Shown here one piece after another: positions 33,594 through 43,022 of a DNA stretch of 64,000 nt (position 1 is its first letter; each line of letters starts with the position of its first letter). Below the pieces are notes generated by a model that saw only the letters and a list, made by a program, of their open reading frames with translations, was not told the origin of the DNA and searched no databases. Position numbers and translations under genes: made by a program. The stretch comes from an uncultured Fibrobacter sp. (GTDB taxonomy: Bacteria > Fibrobacterota > Fibrobacteria > Fibrobacterales > Fibrobacteraceae): NCBI GenBank assembly GCA_946408125.1, contig CAMJQW010000001.1:1-64000 (forward strand). The letters run 5' to 3'.

Positions 33594-35039
33594 TTACAGC
33601 CCGTAAGCTTCGCGCTTGAGTTCCCGGAAGTACTCGAACTGCGCCTTGGTGGAGTTCTGCATGGTGTACTTTTGGGTACGCTGGTGTGCAGTCTCGCGCA
33701 TTTTCGCGTAGGTTTCGGGTTCTTCGAGGAAGAGCTTGCGGCATTCTTCCATCGCATTGAGCCATGCGCTTTCGTCGATGGGGAGGATGCGTCCTGCAGC
33801 GTCGTCCATCACGATATCGTGCGGGCCGCCGTAGTCGCTCACGAGCGCGGGCGTGCCGGTGGACATGGCTTCTACGACCACGTTCCCGAAGGTGTCCGTG
33901 ACGCTCGGGAACAGGAAGAAGTCGGAATCGGCATAGAGGCTCGCGAGGGTTTCGCCGCCCTGTTCGCCTGCAAAATGGACACTGTTGTCGCCCTCGTAGA
34001 ATTTCTTGATCTCTTCGAGGTACCAGCCATAACCCACGTACATGAGTTCCACGTCGTCGTGCTTGGCGGCGAACTTTTTCCAGACGCTGTTCAGGAATTC
34101 CAGGTTCTTTTCCTTGGAAATGCGGCCGATGAACGAGAAACGCACCTTGCGCGAAGCTCCAGTCTGTGTAGCTTCGGCGCCGTTGTACTTTTCCCATACG
34201 CCCTTGCCGCGCAGGTCGGGCGAGAACTTTTCGAGCGGGAGTCCGCGGGGCAAAATCTTCACTTTGTTTTCGGGAATCTTCAGTTGCGAGGTGAGGATGT
34301 CCGCGTAATCCTTGCAGGGGCTCACCACGGGTTTTGTCATGCCGTAGAAAATTTTCATGAGCCAGAGCACAAAGTGGTACATCCATTTGGCCTTCACGAG
34401 CGTGCGCGTGTAGGTGGGCACGTCGGTGCGGTAATGGCTAAAGACCTTGATGCCCGCGACTTTCGCGCAGAAGCATACGAGCCAGGCGCCGGGACTCGGC
34501 GTTTCGAATTCGATGAGGTCGACGGGGTAGCGCTTGAGGAGCCTGAGGACCGGGCCCACGCGCGGAATGGCCAGTTCGCTGTTCGCGTATCCGAGCTGTT
34601 CCATGCTGAATAGCCGTGGAAGCAGGATGCAGTAGCTGTTCTCCACGACGCCGCAGGGGCGTGTATTGAACGCGTTGCCGGCGAGGAATGCCTTCATGCC
34701 GTGGGCGCGCATGTACGGGATCACGTTTCTCAGGTTGTTCGCGATGCCGTTAGTCTCGTCCAGGTTGTCGGAGTAGAAGAGGATGCGCACGTCGTCGGCG
34801 GGGCGCTTGCGGCGTTCCTTCTTCAGGTAGCTGCGGAGCTTCAGGAGTTTGGGCAGGTTCACGATCAGCGAACCGAAAACGATCGGCGGAATCATGCCCG
34901 TGCGCAAGTTTCCCGGGGGCTGGTGCTTGAAACTGGACATTTTGCGGAAGGTACTCGTGACCTTGCGCCCGAATATGGCAGGGCGCGTGTCCAGTGCGTC
35001 GGTAGCCTTAAGCTTTGTTGAACCTGACGCAGTCTTCAT
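33594..35039 (-). CDS. GT4-family glycosyltransferase
   Basis: This 481-residue GT-B enzyme has the group 1/GT4 donor-binding region: RFSFIGRISKEKNLEFL, the sugar-nucleotide site DSDFFLFPSVTDTFGNVVVEAMSTG (EX7E-like) and the acceptor-side DETNGIANNLRNVIP. It is probably a cytosolic mannosyl- or glucosyltransferase for a glycolipid or surface polysaccharide. AAGGAG lies six bases before ATG 35039, so it overlaps the end of the hisA-like gene by 32 bases. ATG 34940 is an alternative. A weak hairpin overlaps its stop. Confidence 0.88.
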   Translation of the reverse strand: MKTASGSTKLKATDALDTRPAIFGRKVTSTFRKMSSFKHQPPGNLRTGMIPPIVFGSLIVNLPKLLKLRSYLKKERRKRPADDVRILFYSDNLDETNGIANNLRNVIPYMRAHGMKAFLAGNAFNTRPCGVVENSYCILLPRLFSMEQLGYANSELAIPRVGPVLRLLKRYPVDLIEFETPSPGAWLVCFCAKVAGIKVFSHYRTDVPTYTRTLVKAKWMYHFVLWLMKIFYGMTKPVVSPCKDYADILTSQLKIPENKVKILPRGLPLEKFSPDLRGKGVWEKYNGAEATQTGASRKVRFSFIGRISKEKNLEFLNSVWKKFAAKHDDVELMYVGYGWYLEEIKKFYEGDNSVHFAGEQGGETLASLYADSDFFLFPSVTDTFGNVVVEAMSTGTPALVSDYGGPHDIVMDDAAGRILPIDESAWLNAMEECRKLFLEEPETYAKMRETAHQRTQKYTMQNSTKAQFEYFRELKREAYGL

Positions 35040-35787
35040 ACTTCACTCCTTTGCCACCGAACAGGTCTAGGGCCGATCCGATGGTGAGGTCTATCTTTCC
35101 GTTAGAAATTTTCTTGCAGTGCTCGAGGTCCTTGAGCGACTTGGCGCCGCCAGCGTAAGTGCAGGGGATGGGGCTGTACTCAGCGAGGAACATGATGAGC
35201 TCGTCGTCCATGCCCTGCTGCTTGCCTTCCACGTCGGCGGCGTGAATCAGGAACTCGTCGCAGTATCGCGAGAGGTCCTCGAGCGTTTCGGCGGTAATCT
35301 CGATGTCGATGAGGGTTTGCCAGCGGTTGATGGCGATTTTCCAGCGAGGATTCACGTCTTCGGGATCGCTTACGCGTTTGCAGCTGAGGTCGAGCACCAG
35401 CCTTTCTTTGCCCACCGTTTGCGATAGGCGTTCCAGGCGCACGCGGTCGAGCTTGCCTTCCGGGAAAATCCAGCTCGTGACAATCACGTGGCTTGCGCCC
35501 GCATTCAGGTATTCGAGGGCGTTGTCCGCGGTGATGCCGCCGCCTACTTGAAGCCCGCCAGGGTAGGCTGCGAGGGCGGCCTTGGCCGCGTCGACGTTAC
35601 CCTTGCCGAGCATGATCACGTGTCCGCCGCAGATGCCGTCCTTCTTGTAGAGCTCCGCGAACCAGGCGGGGGAGCGGTCCGTCTCGAAATTCGTCTTGAG
35701 GCCTGCACCGCTATCGGAGAGCGAACTCCCGACAATCTGCTTTACGCGGCCGTCGTGCAGGTCTATGCAGGGGCGGAATTTGGTCAT
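35008..35787 (-). CDS. hisA: Eukaryote-type HisA (ProFAR isomerase)
   Basis: This 259-residue TIM-barrel protein starts FRPCIDLHDGRVKQIVGSSL, the signature of the eukaryotic/HIS6 branch of phosphoribosylformimino-AICAR-P isomerase rather than of usual bacterial HisA (about 240 residues). The two phosphate-binding GG motifs appear in LQVGGGIT and CTYAGGAKS, and the catalytic Asp8 and the DLSCK segment are consistent. It would catalyse the fourth histidine step. No his genes adjoin it; it lies between a lipocalin-like gene (ATGA overlap) and a glycosyltransferase. Confidence 0.88.
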   Translation of the reverse strand: MTKFRPCIDLHDGRVKQIVGSSLSDSGAGLKTNFETDRSPAWFAELYKKDGICGGHVIMLGKGNVDAAKAALAAYPGGLQVGGGITADNALEYLNAGASHVIVTSWIFPEGKLDRVRLERLSQTVGKERLVLDLSCKRVSDPEDVNPRWKIAINRWQTLIDIEITAETLEDLSRYCDEFLIHAADVEGKQQGMDDELIMFLAEYSPIPCTYAGGAKSLKDLEHCKKISNGKIDLTIGSALDLFGGKGVKYEDCVRFNKA

Positions 35788-36839
35788 CAGTCCTTGACTC
35801 CTGTGATGGCCCAGTCAATCTTCTTGCCGTTGCTTCCGTCGCTGCGTCCACGGTAGAACAGCACCTCGCCGCCGGCGGCGATCTTCATGGCCTTCTTTGC
35901 GAACCATCCGTCCACCTTGTCGAGGAGCGAAGCCTTTTGCAGGGGCTTGTTCGCCGCGAAACTCAGGGCGGGAATGCCGTTGTTGAATTCAAAACCGAGC
36001 GAACCCTTGGGGAACTTCTTGCCGCTGTAGCCGGAATCGCCATCCTTGACTTGCGTGGGCATGGCGACCTTGGTAGCTCCGGCGTTGTTGTAGATGGCGT
36101 AGCCGAAGATTTTGCCGTCTTCGGTGAGCGAGACGCGCCCTGCGTGGAGGGGTTCCCTGGCGTTCGTGCTAAAATTGATGGAACGGCTCGCCATTTCGGT
36201 CGCCTGCGCCGTTTGCCAGGTCTGGTCCATGTAGGCGTAGCCCTTCACCGCGATGGTGTCCTCGTTGAAGCCAATGCGGCCCGAAACGCGCCCGTAGGGG
36301 ATGTGGATGTACTGTCCGAATTTCTGCTTGCCAATAGCCCAGACGCCGTCGCCCGGGACCTTGCCTTGCACGGCGCTCTCGAAGGTGATGTCCAGGAAGA
36401 ACTTGCCGTCTTTCTCGGTACTGAACAGCACGCGGTGGCCCTTGCCCGGCTTGTTGCCCAATATGTATTCGCCGCTCTTGATGATAATCGTCGACTTTGC
36501 CTTGTCCGTTTCCATGCGTTCGGGCGGGTACTGGCGGCCTACGGTATGCGTTTTTCCCTTGAAATTCCAGAATCCGAGATCGCAGCCGAGCTTTTTGCCG
36601 GAACCGGGAATGTAGAGCGTCGAGAAATTGATGAAGGCGCGGGTACCGTTGTCGAATACGAACTGGTAGCTCCAGGTTTCGTTGAATTCTTTGGTGGTAT
36701 TCGCGTGAGGCATGAAATCGCTTACGGTAAGGGCCCTTTCGGCACCTTTCGGGGGAACGACATCGACAGCGAATGCGGAACTCGCGAGGAGCCCGGCCAA
36801 AACGACAATCGTGGCAAACATCCGTTTCCTAAACATCAT
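35787..36839 (-). CDS. Exported lipocalin-like protein
   Basis: This 350-residue exported protein has a signal peptide (MMFRKRMFATIVVLAGLLASSAFA). The body is beta-rich with conserved-looking FNETWSYQFVF, RGYAYMDQTWQT and HAGRVSLTEDG, and the layout (two beta-barrel halves) recalls CrtC/AttH or Svf1-like lipocalin folds that bind lipids. This is a fold-level guess. It is translationally coupled to hisA by ATGA. The start at 36839 is followed by a second Met at once; neither has a clear ribosome-binding site. Confidence 0.65.
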   Translation of the reverse strand: MMFRKRMFATIVVLAGLLASSAFAVDVVPPKGAERALTVSDFMPHANTTKEFNETWSYQFVFDNGTRAFINFSTLYIPGSGKKLGCDLGFWNFKGKTHTVGRQYPPERMETDKAKSTIIIKSGEYILGNKPGKGHRVLFSTEKDGKFFLDITFESAVQGKVPGDGVWAIGKQKFGQYIHIPYGRVSGRIGFNEDTIAVKGYAYMDQTWQTAQATEMASRSINFSTNAREPLHAGRVSLTEDGKIFGYAIYNNAGATKVAMPTQVKDGDSGYSGKKFPKGSLGFEFNNGIPALSFAANKPLQKASLLDKVDGWFAKKAMKIAAGGEVLFYRGRSDGSNGKKIDWAITGVKD

Positions 36840-36850
36840 AATACAAAGAT

Positions 36851-36875
36851 AAAAAAACAATCCCTTGCGGGATTG
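36851..36875 (-). terminator. Terminator of the aroE-aroKB-epimerase operon
   Basis: The stem CAATCCC/GGGATTG with a TTGC loop is followed on the minus strand by seven T (A run 36851-36857), 22 bases beyond the epimerase stop codon. Confidence 0.87.
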
Positions 36876-36896
36876 CTTTTTATCGCTGAAAATGAC

Positions 36897-37880
36897 CTAT
36901 AGTCTCAAATCTTTGCCCATGCCGTTCATCAGCTCGGTTCGGCGCCGCACGACCATTTCGTTGAACAGGTCGGTAAGGCAGTCCTCGATGGTAATCATGG
37001 GTTTCCATCCGAGCGCGGTAATCTTGGCCGGATCGCCAATCAGCAGCGGGATGTCGTTGCTTCGTTCGTATGTGGGATCGACGCGGAAATCGACGCTTAC
37101 GCCCGCGATGTCCACGAGCATTTCCACGAGCTCGCGGAAAGTGTACGACTTTCCGCAGCAGATGTTGAATACTTCGCCGGATTCGGCGGTGTTCAGGATC
37201 TGGATCATTCCGCGGGCCACATCGCGGACGTCCACGACATCGCGGCTCACGTCGAGGCTTCCGGAATAGACGACCGGCTCGGCCCCGTAATGCTTGATTT
37301 TCACGAGCTGGTGCGCGATGGAAGGAAGTACGAACCTGCGGCTATGATGCGGACCGGTAAAATGGAACGGACGGGCGAATACGATGTGGAGCCCGTGCGC
37401 ATTGCGGAATTGGTTGCCGAGCAGCTCCATGCAGGCCTTGGAGGTTGCATAAGGAGTGAGCGGGTTCGGCAGGTCGGATTCCTTGTGCAGACAAGTTAAC
37501 AGTTGGTCGGTGCGCCCGTAGATTTCGCTACTGCTCAAGAGGAGGATCTTGGCTTTCGGGCAAACCTGCCTGGCCGCTTCGAGGAAGGTCTGCGTGCCGA
37601 GCAGGTTGATGCTCAGGGTCTCATAGGGCTTCTTGTAGCTGAGACCGACGGAGGACTGGCTTGCCAGATGGTAAATATGCGTCGGCTGCACCTTCTGCAG
37701 CACTTCGTACACGTCCTTGAAGTTGAGCAGGTCTCCGTTGAGATATTCGACGCCTTCGCTTTTTTGCCATGGTTGCGGCTGTTCGTCGCTAAAGCTGAAC
37801 AGCTCGTGATTCGTTCCCCTGAGGGTCGAGAGGAGATGGAACCCGAGTGCGCCTGTACCGCCTGTAACTAATATGCTCAT
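36897..37880 (-). CDS. NAD-dependent sugar-nucleotide epimerase/dehydratase
   Basis: This 327-residue extended short-chain dehydrogenase has the cofactor motif TGGTGALG at the N-terminus and the catalytic YATSK (YxxxK) with the upstream SSSEIYG. The HLASQSSVGLSYKKP and RPFHFTGPHH motifs resemble GDP-mannose dehydratase and GDP-4-keto-6-deoxymannose reductase (Rmd). A role in a nucleotide sugar for surface polysaccharide or lipid is inferred. It begins 10 bp after aroKB and is the last gene of that operon before the terminator. Confidence 0.87.
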   Translation of the reverse strand: MSILVTGGTGALGFHLLSTLRGTNHELFSFSDEQPQPWQKSEGVEYLNGDLLNFKDVYEVLQKVQPTHIYHLASQSSVGLSYKKPYETLSINLLGTQTFLEAARQVCPKAKILLLSSSEIYGRTDQLLTCLHKESDLPNPLTPYATSKACMELLGNQFRNAHGLHIVFARPFHFTGPHHSRRFVLPSIAHQLVKIKHYGAEPVVYSGSLDVSRDVVDVRDVARGMIQILNTAESGEVFNICCGKSYTFRELVEMLVDIAGVSVDFRVDPTYERSNDIPLLIGDPAKITALGWKPMITIEDCLTDLFNEMVVRRRTELMNGMGKDLRL

Positions 37881-37890
37881 AAGCTATTCC

Positions 37891-39501
37891 TTACCTTATC
37901 GCATCCCATGCTTTTGCAATAATTTCCTTGTCGACATTCACGACTTTCTTCACCTCGCCGATTCTTGTGGGCAGAATGTAGACGCGGGCGCCCTTCTCCG
38001 CCTTCTTGTCGACCGCCATGGCTTCCCATGCCTTTTCTGCATCCACGTTGAATGTCTTTGGGAATCCGAGCGCATCGAGCAGTGCGTTCTGTCGTTTCTC
38101 TGCGGCCTCGTCAATCATGCCGAGCATGACGGCGGCCCTTGCGGCGACGCGCATGCCGAGCGATACGGCGATACCGTGGCTGAACATGTCGTAGTTCGTA
38201 AGCTTTTCGATGGCATGCCCGAAGGTATGGCCGTAATTCAGGATGGCGCGGAGCCCCGATTCCTTCTCGTCGATGCCGACGACTTCGGCCTTTATCTGGC
38301 AACTGCGGAAAATCATGTGACGCAACGTTTCGTCGTCGTGGCGCTTGATGCCGTCGATATGCTGTTCCAGGTAGCTGAAGAATTCTTCGTCATAGATGAC
38401 GCCGTACTTCACGATTTCGGCAAGGCCCGCGAGGTATTCGTTCTCGGGGAGCGTGCGGAGCACGGCCAAGTCGCAGACGACGGCCTTCGGCTGGTAGAAG
38501 GCGCCGATCATGTTCTTGCCTTCGGGATGGTTCACCGCGACCTTGCCTCCCACGGAACTGTCCACCATGGAAAGGAGCGTTGTCGGGAACTGGATGAACG
38601 GGATGCCGCGCTGGTAGGTGGCGGCCCCGAAGCCCGCCATGTCGCCCACGACGCCACCGCTGAACTGCAGCAGACAGCTCTTGCGGGTGTAACCGCGGTG
38701 CAGCATGAAACTGAAAAGCTGGTTCAGGTTGTGGAGCGTCTTGTTGCGCTCGCCGGCCTGGAACTTGAATATCGGACAACGGCCCGCCTGCCCGCGCAAC
38801 TCGTGGAGCATCTCGCTCTGCGCCTTCGCAATCGTCGTGTCGGTGCAGACGAGGAACTCGTGGTTCGGGGAAAGGCGGAGCCCTTCCAGCAGGCATGCTG
38901 TCTCGGGCGTGATGTTCCTCCCGATAAAGATCGGATAGCGCCCGCCGCTGCTAGGACAAACGTCCAGGGCGTGGCTATTCCAGAACTGCAGCATGTGAAT
39001 GATTCTCTCGATGACGTGCGCTTCGTTTGCGTCGTTCGTGCTTTCGACGCTGAAGTCTGCCTGCGCGTAAATGGGTTCGCGTTCCTTGAGCATGACCTTG
39101 ATCTTGGCGAGGCGTTCCTCGTCACTCAGGTTCGCGAGCAGCGGACGCGTGTTCTTGCGCCCGATGCGCTCGGAAAGGATTTCGGGACTTGCCCACAAGC
39201 GGATGATGGTTCCGGTTTCGCGGATGACCTTGAGGTTCTCGGGCTGGTTCAGCGCACCGCCGCCAAGCGAGACGATTTGCGGGGTTTCGTTGCCTGCGAT
39301 TTCGGAGATCACGTCGCGTTCCATCTGGCGGAAAGCGGCCTCGCCGTCCTGGGCGAAAATGTCCGAGATGCTCTTGCCTGCGCGTTCGACAATCACGGCA
39401 TCGGTGTCGATGTACGACCTGCCGAGGCGTTCTGCCAGGGCCCTTCCGGTGCGACTCTTGCCGCTAGCCATGAAACCAGTGAAAAAAATATGTCTCCTCA
39501 T
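37891..39501 (-). CDS. aroKB: Fused shikimate kinase / 3-dehydroquinate synthase
   Basis: This 536-residue protein joins two shikimate-pathway enzymes. Residues 1-170 are shikimate kinase (P-loop GFMASGKSRTG, DTDAVI, SLGGGAL and the lid RKNTRPLL). Residues from about 185 are 3-dehydroquinate synthase (FSGGVVGDMAGFGAATYQRG, LLSMVDSSVGGK, the metal region EIVKYGVI and NYGHTFGHAIE). A linker of Ser/Gly and a gly-rich stretch lies around 173-180. The two catalyse steps 5 and 2, which are not consecutive. It lies two bases after aroE and is followed by an epimerase gene. Confidence 0.95.
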   Translation of the reverse strand: MRRHIFFTGFMASGKSRTGRALAERLGRSYIDTDAVIVERAGKSISDIFAQDGEAAFRQMERDVISEIAGNETPQIVSLGGGALNQPENLKVIRETGTIIRLWASPEILSERIGRKNTRPLLANLSDEERLAKIKVMLKEREPIYAQADFSVESTNDANEAHVIERIIHMLQFWNSHALDVCPSSGGRYPIFIGRNITPETACLLEGLRLSPNHEFLVCTDTTIAKAQSEMLHELRGQAGRCPIFKFQAGERNKTLHNLNQLFSFMLHRGYTRKSCLLQFSGGVVGDMAGFGAATYQRGIPFIQFPTTLLSMVDSSVGGKVAVNHPEGKNMIGAFYQPKAVVCDLAVLRTLPENEYLAGLAEIVKYGVIYDEEFFSYLEQHIDGIKRHDDETLRHMIFRSCQIKAEVVGIDEKESGLRAILNYGHTFGHAIEKLTNYDMFSHGIAVSLGMRVAARAAVMLGMIDEAAEKRQNALLDALGFPKTFNVDAEKAWEAMAVDKKAEKGARVYILPTRIGEVKKVVNVDKEIIAKAWDAIR

Positions 39502-39502
39502 A

Positions 39503-40396
39503 CTAACCCTGCATCCCTTTGCGCATAACCGCAGTCAATTCTTCGTTCGTGTGCCCGGCGACTTCTGCCGGGAACCATTTCTTGAAACTCTCGAGGCCCT
39601 GGTGTACGAGCATGCCTTCGCCGGTGACGACGGTGCAGCCTTTCTGCTTTGCCATCTGCAGTAGCTTTGTTACGGGCGGTGCGTACACGATGTCACATAC
39701 GGTTTGTCCGGTGTGCAAGCAATCCTCTGTCAGCGGGCTTTCGCCATCGTTGGGCGTCATGCCCACGGATGTTGCGTTGATGATGATGTCGAAATTCGCG
39801 GAAATCCCTGCGAAGTCCGTGAATGTCGAGACGGATACGCCCGCATCCTTAAAGACGGCGTTCAGGCTATCGGCGAGCGCCAGACCTTTCTCCTTGCTCC
39901 TGCACACGATGGTGAGCTTGTTCCCCTGTTCCACGAGCGTGAAGGCGATGGCCTTTGCCGCTCCGCCGTTCCCGAGAAGTGCAACTTTCCGGTCGCTTGT
40001 GCGGACGCCGTTCTCCTCGAGGTTGCGGATGCATCCGTAGGGGTCGGTTGTCGTGCCGCAGAGCGTGCCGCCGACGATACCGCCTTTCCAGTAGAGCGTA
40101 TTCACGCTGCCGGTGAACTTGCTGATTTCGCTAAGTTCGTCGACCAGGCGTGGCGAACCGTCCTTATGGATGAATTCCGTCTTGAAGGGGATAGTTACAT
40201 TCGCACCGCGTAGCCCCATGGCCTTGAAACCTTGTATCGCTTCAGCGAAGCTTTCCGGTTCCGGAGCGTAGGGTAGGTAGCGAGCGTTGATCTGGAGATG
40301 ATCAAAGAGGGCGTTGTGCATGGCGGGCGATTTGCTGTGCGCCACGGGGTGCCCAAAGATACAGAGCGTCTCTGTTTTTCCGTCTATACGGTTCAA
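39503..40396 (-). CDS. aroE: Shikimate dehydrogenase
   Basis: This 297-residue NADP enzyme reduces 3-dehydroshikimate. The substrate site HPVAHSKSPAMHN, NVTIPFK with catalytic Lys, the GNGGAAKAIAF nucleotide loop and the ATSVGM motif are present. The most upstream codon is TTG at 40394-40396, with AGAGGA six bases before; no ATG lies near. It is the first gene of the aroE-aroKB-epimerase unit. Confidence 0.94.
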   Translation of the reverse strand: MNRIDGKTETLCIFGHPVAHSKSPAMHNALFDHLQINARYLPYAPEPESFAEAIQGFKAMGLRGANVTIPFKTEFIHKDGSPRLVDELSEISKFTGSVNTLYWKGGIVGGTLCGTTTDPYGCIRNLEENGVRTSDRKVALLGNGGAAKAIAFTLVEQGNKLTIVCRSKEKGLALADSLNAVFKDAGVSVSTFTDFAGISANFDIIINATSVGMTPNDGESPLTEDCLHTGQTVCDIVYAPPVTKLLQMAKQKGCTVVTGEGMLVHQGLESFKKWFPAEVAGHTNEELTAVMRKGMQG

Positions 40397-40487
40397 TTTT
40401 TCCTCTTTTGTCCGCCCACCTGGGGCTGAACTCTAAATCTTCATAGACAAAGATATATAATATTGTAATGACAAGAGGATAAAAGAA

Positions 40488-41165
40488 ATGAAAAATTTTG
40501 TTGCTATATGTATGTGTGTGTTTACGCTGGTTGCCTGCGGAACAGAAGAACAGCCGAAGAATACGCGGGAGCCTGCATTGAATGAATCCCTGAAGGCGGC
40601 CCCGGCAAAGGCCTCGATGACGGATGATCAGGTGTTCGCCTACATCCTGGGCCAGGAATACGGGTTACCGCTCTACCTGAACCAGCCTCCGCGTATCGGC
40701 GAGATGCTCGACCTCGACGCCATGGTGCAGGGGATTGTCGACAACGAACAGGTGCAGAAGGATACGGGTTTTGTGCTCCAGGTCTTGCCCGAAGAGCAGA
40801 GGGCGCTTGAAGCCCGTTATGAGCAGGTGACGAAAGAGCGCGAAGCGCTGGGAGATAACGCAAAGCCGGTTGTGCTCGCGGGCCCGATTACGGGCGGGAA
40901 GGTCGTCATTGCCGATACGACCGCTCCGATTATCAAGTATTCTTACACGCGGGGGGTGGTGATAGACGGCTTTTTTGCCGGAATGTCGCGCACCTTCGGC
41001 CAGAAGTTCGATGAACGCTATTTCATTATGGGGTTGCGTGAGTCGGTTCTGGCAGCGATGGACTCGTCCTTCAAGAGGTCCGTTTCGGACGATACGCTCA
41101 AGGCGGTAAACGCCCGTTTTGTGGAGCGCATGGAAGAAATACGCAAGGAACAGCGCGGACAGTGA
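40488..41165 (+). CDS. Lipoprotein with an FKBP-N-like helical region
   Basis: This 225-residue lipoprotein has lipobox LVAC (Cys17) after a clear signal peptide. The helical segment VFAYILGQEYGLPLYLNQPP...LDLDAMVQGIVDNE resembles the N-terminal dimerisation domain of Mip/FkpA-type FKBP prolyl isomerases, but no FKBP catalytic domain follows. It may be a periplasmic chaperone remnant or an outer-membrane accessory. AGAGGA precedes the ATG. The gene stands between divergent aroE and glnS. Confidence 0.65.
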   Translation: MKNFVAICMCVFTLVACGTEEQPKNTREPALNESLKAAPAKASMTDDQVFAYILGQEYGLPLYLNQPPRIGEMLDLDAMVQGIVDNEQVQKDTGFVLQVLPEEQRALEARYEQVTKEREALGDNAKPVVLAGPITGGKVVIADTTAPIIKYSYTRGVVIDGFFAGMSRTFGQKFDERYFIMGLRESVLAAMDSSFKRSVSDDTLKAVNARFVERMEEIRKEQRGQ

Positions 41166-41244
41166 TAGCCGGGGCTTATAAGCGCACTCGCCTTACGCAA
41201 AAGTTGCTAAATTTTGCCCGTAAAAATTTTCAAAGGATACCACA

Positions 41245-42930
41245 ATGGAAATCCCCGAATCTTCGAATTTTGTGCAGGACATCATCGTCAATGACCTCAA
41301 GACGGGCAAGCGCACCAAGGTGCATACCCGTTTCCCGCCGGAGCCGAACGGCTACATCCACATCGGCCACGCGAAGTCCATCTGCTTGAATTTCGGTACG
41401 GCAAACAAGTACAAGGATTTCGGCGGCATCACGAACCTGCGTTTCGATGACACGAACCCCACCAAGGAAGACGTGGAATACGTCGACTCCATCCGCGAAG
41501 ACGTGAAGTGGCTCGGTTTTGAATGGAAGGGCGGCGAATACTTCGCGAGCGACTACTACGACCAGATTTACGCCTTTGCCGAAAAGCTGATTGAAATGGG
41601 CAAGGCTTACGTGGAAGACCTGACCCGCGACGAGATGCAGGAATACCGCGGCAACGACGCCGGCAAGCCGAGCCGTCCGAGCCCCTACCGCGACCGCAGC
41701 GTCGAAGAGAACATGAAGCTCTTCCGCGAGATGCGCGACGGCAAGTATGCCGACGGCGAGAAGTGCCTCCGCGCCAAGGTCGACCTCGCGAGCCCGAACA
41801 TGAACATGCGTGACCCGGTCATCTACCGCATCAAGCATTGCACGCACCACCGCACCGGCGACAAGTGGTGCATCTACCCGATGTATGACTTTGCGCACCC
41901 GCTCAGCGACTGGATCGAGGGCATTACGCACTCCATCTGTACGCTCGAATTCGAGGCGCACCGTCCGCTGTACGACTGGTTCCTGATCGAGCTCGGCCTG
42001 GACAACCGCCCGCAGCAGATTGAATTTGCCCGCCTGAACCTGACCTACACCATGATGAGCAAGCGCAAGCTCCTCGAACTGGTGGAGACGAAGGCCGTGA
42101 TGGGCTGGAATGACCCGCGTATGCCGACGGTCTGCGGCTACCGCCGCCGTGGCTTCACGCCGAGTTCCATCCGCGAGTTCTGCGACCGCATCGGCGTTTC
42201 GAAGGCCGATTCCATGGTCGACGTGAACCTCCTGTACTTCTGCATCCGTGAAGAACTGAACAAGACGGCGAACCGCGTGATGGCGGTGATTGACCCGGTG
42301 AAGCTCGTGATTGACAACTGGGAAGATGGCAAGGTCGAAATGATCGAAGTCGAGAACAACCCGAACGACGAAACCGCCGGCAAACGCCAGGTTCCGTTCG
42401 GCAAGGAACTCTACATCGAGGCTGATGACTTCATGGAAGAACCGCCGAAGAAGTACTTCCGCCTTAAGCCGGATGGAGAAGTCCGCCTGAAGGGCGCCTA
42501 CTTCGTGACCTGCAAGAGCGTCGAAAAGGACGAAAACGGCAAGGTGACGGTGATTCACTGCGAATACGACCCGCAGAGCAAGGGTGGCGAGACTCCCGAC
42601 GGCCGCAAGGTCAAGGGCACCATCCACTGGGTTTCTGCCGCTCACGCCGTCGATGCCGAAGTGCGCCTCATCAATAACCTGTTTACGCTCGAAGATCCGG
42701 CTGCGGTTCCCGAGGGCGAAGACTGGCACGATTACCTGAACCCGGATTCCATGGTCATCAAGCAGGCCAAGGTGGAACCGAGCCTCGCCGACGCCAAGCT
42801 CGAAGACCGCTTCCAGTTCATGCGCCAGGGTTACTTCTGCTTGGACAGCGAAGATTCCAAGCCGGGCCACCTGGTGTTCAACCGCACCGTGGATCTGAAG
42901 GATAGCTTCGCTAAGCAAGTGAATAAGTAA
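41245..42930 (+). CDS. glnS: Glutaminyl-tRNA synthetase
   Basis: This 561-residue class I synthetase charges tRNA-Gln directly. The HIGH motif reads HIGHAK (residues 39-42), the second ATP motif is MMSKRKL, and the order of domains (catalytic, then anticodon-binding beta barrels) matches GlnRS rather than Glu[14 protein letters not shown] and the RFDDTNP segment are diagnostic. Length is slightly above bacterial average. AAAGGA precedes ATG. The presence of GlnRS means Gln-tRNA need not be made by amidation. Confidence 0.97.
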   Translation: MEIPESSNFVQDIIVNDLKTGKRTKVHTRFPPEPNGYIHIGHAKSICLNFGTANKYKDFGGITNLRFDDTNPTKEDVEYVDSIREDVKWLGFEWKGGEYFASDYYDQIYAFAEKLIEMGKAYVEDLTRDEMQEYRGNDAGKPSRPSPYRDRSVEENMKLFREMRDGKYADGEKCLRAKVDLASPNMNMRDPVIYRIKHCTHHRTGDKWCIYPMYDFAHPLSDWIEGITHSICTLEFEAHRPLYDWFLIELGLDNRPQQIEFARLNLTYTMMSKRKLLELVETKAVMGWNDPRMPTVCGYRRRGFTPSSIREFCDRIGVSKADSMVDVNLLYFCIREELNKTANRVMAVIDPVKLVIDNWEDGKVEMIEVENNPNDETAGKRQVPFGKELYIEADDFMEEPPKKYFRLKPDGEVRLKGAYFVTCKSVEKDENGKVTVIHCEYDPQSKGGETPDGRKVKGTIHWVSAAHAVDAEVRLINNLFTLEDPAAVPEGEDWHDYLNPDSMVIKQAKVEPSLADAKLEDRFQFMRQGYFCLDSEDSKPGHLVFNRTVDLKDSFAKQVNK

Positions 42931-43022
42931 TCCAATCCCCGCCTTGTACAAGTCCTTTAGTTGCTTTTTCGAAAGATTTATATAGATTAAGCTCTAAGGA
43001 CTTTTGTAGAAGGGGAACGGAT

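Noticed and set aside
33573..33595. Terminator after the glycosyltransferase gene
   Set aside because: The hairpin (AAAAGAG/CTCTTTT) is AT-rich, weak and overlaps the stop codon; kept only as a mention.
37873..39528. Plus-strand open frame of 551 codons over aroKB
   Set aside because: The opposite strand encodes two complete, well-known enzymes; the plus-strand product has no familiar motif.
41230..42951. Minus-strand open frame of 573 codons over glnS
   Set aside because: Shadow of glutaminyl-tRNA synthetase, caused by biased codon use in a GC-rich third position.
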